NCBI GenBank assembly: GCA_016098155.1
Contig: JAAAJB010000097.1
Span: 1-64,000 of the forward strand
From: Actinomortierella ambigua
Taxonomy: Eukaryota > Mortierellomycota > Mortierellomycetes > Mortierellales > Mortierellaceae
DNA: 64,000 nt
Direction: 5' to 3'
In this document: positions 61,601-64,000 of the stretch, one piece after another
Numbering within the stretch: position 1 is the first letter of the stretch
Layout: every line of letters begins with the position of its first letter
Position numbers and translations under genes: made by a program
The notes under the pieces: model-generated
What the model saw: only the letters and a program-made list of their open reading frames with translations
Databases searched by the model: none
Told to the model about the DNA's origin: nothing

Positions 61601-63150
61601 GTCCTTGCGCCGGGAGCGGTGGCCCAGGTCGAGTTTAACTTCCAGCCGCCGACGCAGTTACGGCTCGAGGAGCGATGGCTTGTGAGTGGGTTCTTGGAGC
61701 TCGAGTGTCGGACACTGAGTGGGGAAGTGTGTGACTCGACGATGATCTCATATGGAGGTCTGCATGGCTACCTGTCGTCGGTCCCGATCTTGAGCGTCGT
61801 GAACAGTCTCCCCGCGCTGGAGCTGGACCGTCTGATGCGAGTTATTGAAGTTCAGGAAGATCTCCAGGCAGAGCTGGGACAATCAAGTAAACAAAAAAAA
61901 AAAAAAAAAAGCTCTTGCGAATGGGGGGAGCCTCACCCTTTATTCAATCTGGCAGCAAATTCACTTGCTAACTCATGTTGTTGCTCTTTTCTCACTCGCT
62001 CTCTCCTCTTCCCCCTCTTCGTACAGACCGGACCCCGCTACAACCGCTATTGTTTAGAGACCAAAGACAGGTTCTGCAAGTGGGCAAGGGTGAGAACGAT
62101 TGGGTGCGCGTGGTGATTGCAGTCAACTTTCCGACAGATCTTCTCACGATCGAGGTCGAGTCTGTCTGTCCCAATGACCGTGCCGCGGGAAGCAACATGA
62201 TCCATCTCGAGATTGGTGGTACTGGTGGCGATGAGAGCCGGTTCCGGATCGAGACTGCCGAGGAGATTGCTCAAAGGGAAGCGGATGCAGAAGAGGAAGA
62301 AGAGGCAGAGTCGACGACCGATCAACACCTTCAGCTCCATCGCACGACGCGCCGGTTGGCCCGCGCCAAGGAATTGGCGTTCATGCCGGGAGGCTTGTAC
62401 CGGCCTTACAAGGATTACTTGCACCACATGACCGAGCTCACCGGCGGTGCTGACGACGACGGCAAGGATGCGATAGAAGAGGAGGTTATCCCGCGCCAGC
62501 ACCACCACCACCGCAACGAGCACCTTCAGTTGAAGCATCGCATCGGGGGCCGTTCACGGTCCCATTCGGGTGGCAGGGGCTTCAAGCACGTTCTTCCGAC
62601 GCATCCTCGAAGATTCAAGAAACTTCATCACGGCAGGAATGTCAGGCAAGGCAGGCAAGGCAGGCAAGGAAGGAACAAGGGCAAGGACGGCGGTGGTAAG
62701 GAGGAGCACGGCCGGGTTCGAGGACATGAAAAACCCGCCGGCAAAGGCGACGGACCCTGGGGTAGATTCGGCAATCAGCAGCATCGTCAACGTGCTCCTC
62801 CATTTCAAGGGCCCAGTCGCGTTCTCGTTCCTCAAAGGTGCGTGCCTCGCATCTTGGGTCTCATCCCGAGCGGATACAATCCGTGGACGTCGCGCACAGA
62901 CACGTCGGAGGAGAACAAGGTCCAGGTGTTCAACTGGGCAGGGGATCTGCTCATCGAGAACCACGATGCGCTTGCTGGTGGCGGCACGAGGTCGCGATCG
63001 ATCATGACGGCCAAGAAAATGAACAGGAAAGGCGTCTTGCACGACGGAAAAAAGACGAGGGAGACGAAGGAGGTGGACAAGGACAAGAAGAACAAGCACA
63101 TAAACAGGCATCATCATCATCACCATCACCACGACGAAGAAGACGAGGAG

Positions 63151-63182
<32 letters not shown>

Positions 63183-63369
63183 TGATGAAGAGGGAGAATA
63201 CCAAGAGGCGGATGAGGTCTCCACAGATGAGGGCGAAGAGACTCGCGACTTGCCAGACGGGCGGTACCGGCTCGTGGTCAAAGTGGTCAAACCATGGGGT
63301 GTTCGAGGCCGCGCGTCGGATGTCGAGCGATGGTCGAGCCCGATTATTGCCATCAAACGACGTCGATAG
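58617..63369 (+). CDS. Secreted subtilisin-like serine protease with PA domain (1362 aa)
   Basis: Five exons, 58617-59255, 59460-59607, 59745-59993, 60177-61886 and 62027-63369 (phases 0, 1, 1, 1), give 1362 residues. N-terminal signal anchor/peptide (RRWSSAFVALLLLLLSASF). An inhibitor-I9-like propeptide (about residues 125-213) ends at a basic RTRRRPK site, the likely cleavage point. Catalytic triad: Asp263 in IIGDTGVDY, His316 in GHGTHVAG, Ser672 in GTSMASP; the oxyanion segment AVANGNDG is present. A PA domain (HVIALLRRGECSFTDKAKF) is inserted in the catalytic domain. The C-terminal Fn3-like region ends in a long low-complexity tail of His, Arg, Gly, Lys and Glu (His-8, then Glu runs) before a final beta-segment (GRYRLVVKVVKPWG). 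The family acts in nutrition; some members act as wall or defence proteases. Intron 3 and intron 4 have homopolymers at their donors. Confidence 0.9.
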
Positions 63370-64000
63370 ATACAAACGTTAGATTTATCCGATTTCGAAC
63401 GAATAAGCCAGTAGAAAAGTGAGCGTGCTACAACAGAAAATGGTGAATAGGAGGTGGGTTCGAGATCCCTGAATGCGAACAAACACAAAAAAAGCACACT
63501 CACTTTTCCCCGTTCTGAACAGATTAAACACTGAGCACAGCTGCAACTTGCAGTCCTAGAACAATAAGAGACGGGAAGTAGCCTAGGCATGATTGGGGCG
63601 AGGGGGGCATGCTGCTAGTCGTTCGAGTGCCAGATAGAATGCAAGGAAAGAGAATATTCTTCTGTTGTGCCCATGAGGGACAAGCTCGACAAGGCAAGGC
63701 AATTGTACTAAGCTTTGTTTACGAGAGGGAGACAGCGCTGGGAGAGAGACTGCATCGTGTTCAGTCCTGAAAAGTTTTGGCGCATGTTGATTTACCGGGG
63801 ATTTGTGGGACGAGGCACTCACGTGTGGGTACAGGCAAAGGGGGTCGGGATAAAGTGTTTGTGCACCTTTGTGGTGGCGTTGGGACACGTTGGTTGATTT
63901 TAGGGATCCTGTTGGACGGAGAGGTATTGGGCACAACATCCCCCATTTGGAAATGAAGGACGGGGAAACACATGGAGGGCACAGCTTTGTTTTAGATTGT
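63370..64000. other. Right flank, no gene seen
   Basis: 3' flank of the subtilase gene and intergenic sequence. A tRNA-like B-box (GGTTCGAGATCCC, 63463-63475) was considered and rejected. Only short open frames without domains. Confidence 0.45.

Noticed and set aside
63459..63475. tRNA B-box-like GGTTCGAGATCCC
   Set aside because: No matching A box or cloverleaf can be folded from the upstream 60 bases; the sequence is not spaced like a tRNA gene.
1..64000. CRISPR array or bacterial operon
   Set aside because: No direct repeats with regular spacers, and gene structure is eukaryotic (introns, TATA boxes, poly(A) signals).

Overview
This is a window of filamentous-fungus nuclear DNA, most probably from an early-diverging (Mucoromycota/Mortierellomycotina-like) lineage. 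A nearly complete fungal elongation factor EF3 gene, a fungal Uds1-type septation protein and a mitochondrial phosphatidylserine decarboxylase place it in the fungi. Short GT-AG introns, TATA-driven small secreted-protein genes, long CT-rich promoters and decayed Ty3/gypsy fragments fit that group. The lineage call is inference; no marker in the window settles the genus. One run of ten N (29863-29872) marks an assembly gap.

Layout. 1-6147: CT-rich promoter and a spliced WW-WW-PH-RhoGAP gene. 6148-11776: sparse region with two small secreted-protein genes (8545-8868 +, 9428-9853 -), a 15-bp minisatellite and a possible gene relic. 11777-15219: EF3 (ABC-F translation factor). 16419-16829: single-domain beta-trefoil (ricin-B-like) lectin. 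17602-17925 (-): a two-exon, 73-residue secreted cysteine-rich protein that no single reading frame shows. 19322-26257 (-): a three-exon, 2222-residue exported or membrane-anchored repeat protein with four near-identical 456-bp units. 26258-31960: gene-poor sequence with the assembly gap and a broken Ty3/gypsy reverse transcriptase. 31965-33530: F-box/LRR protein. 34117-38539: 1398-residue P/Q-rich protein. 38684-41215: shattered Ty3/gypsy element whose pieces lie in both orientations. 41739-46017: divergent pair of mitochondrial genes (PheRS and phosphatidylserine decarboxylase) sharing a 325-bp promoter. 46135-46554: HTH-only relative of Tc1/mariner transposases. 46824-48158: Rrp7 (40S ribosome assembly). 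48381-about 54189: Uds1-like coiled-coil protein. 55274-58238: short, divergent XRN-type 5'-3' exoribonuclease that keeps its catalytic residues. 58617-63369: secreted subtilase with a PA domain and a poly-His/poly-Glu tail.

The window is a mixture of housekeeping loci (translation, ribosome assembly, mitochondrial lipid and protein synthesis, polarity signalling), separated by lineage-specific secreted proteins and transposon debris. The most notable points are the unannotatable-by-ORF cysteine-rich secreted protein, the giant tandem-repeat protein, the extra XRN paralogue, and the repeated head-to-head arrangement of Ty3/gypsy fragments. Exon boundaries were set by hand from splice consensus and phase; most close perfectly in frame, and the exceptions are stated.
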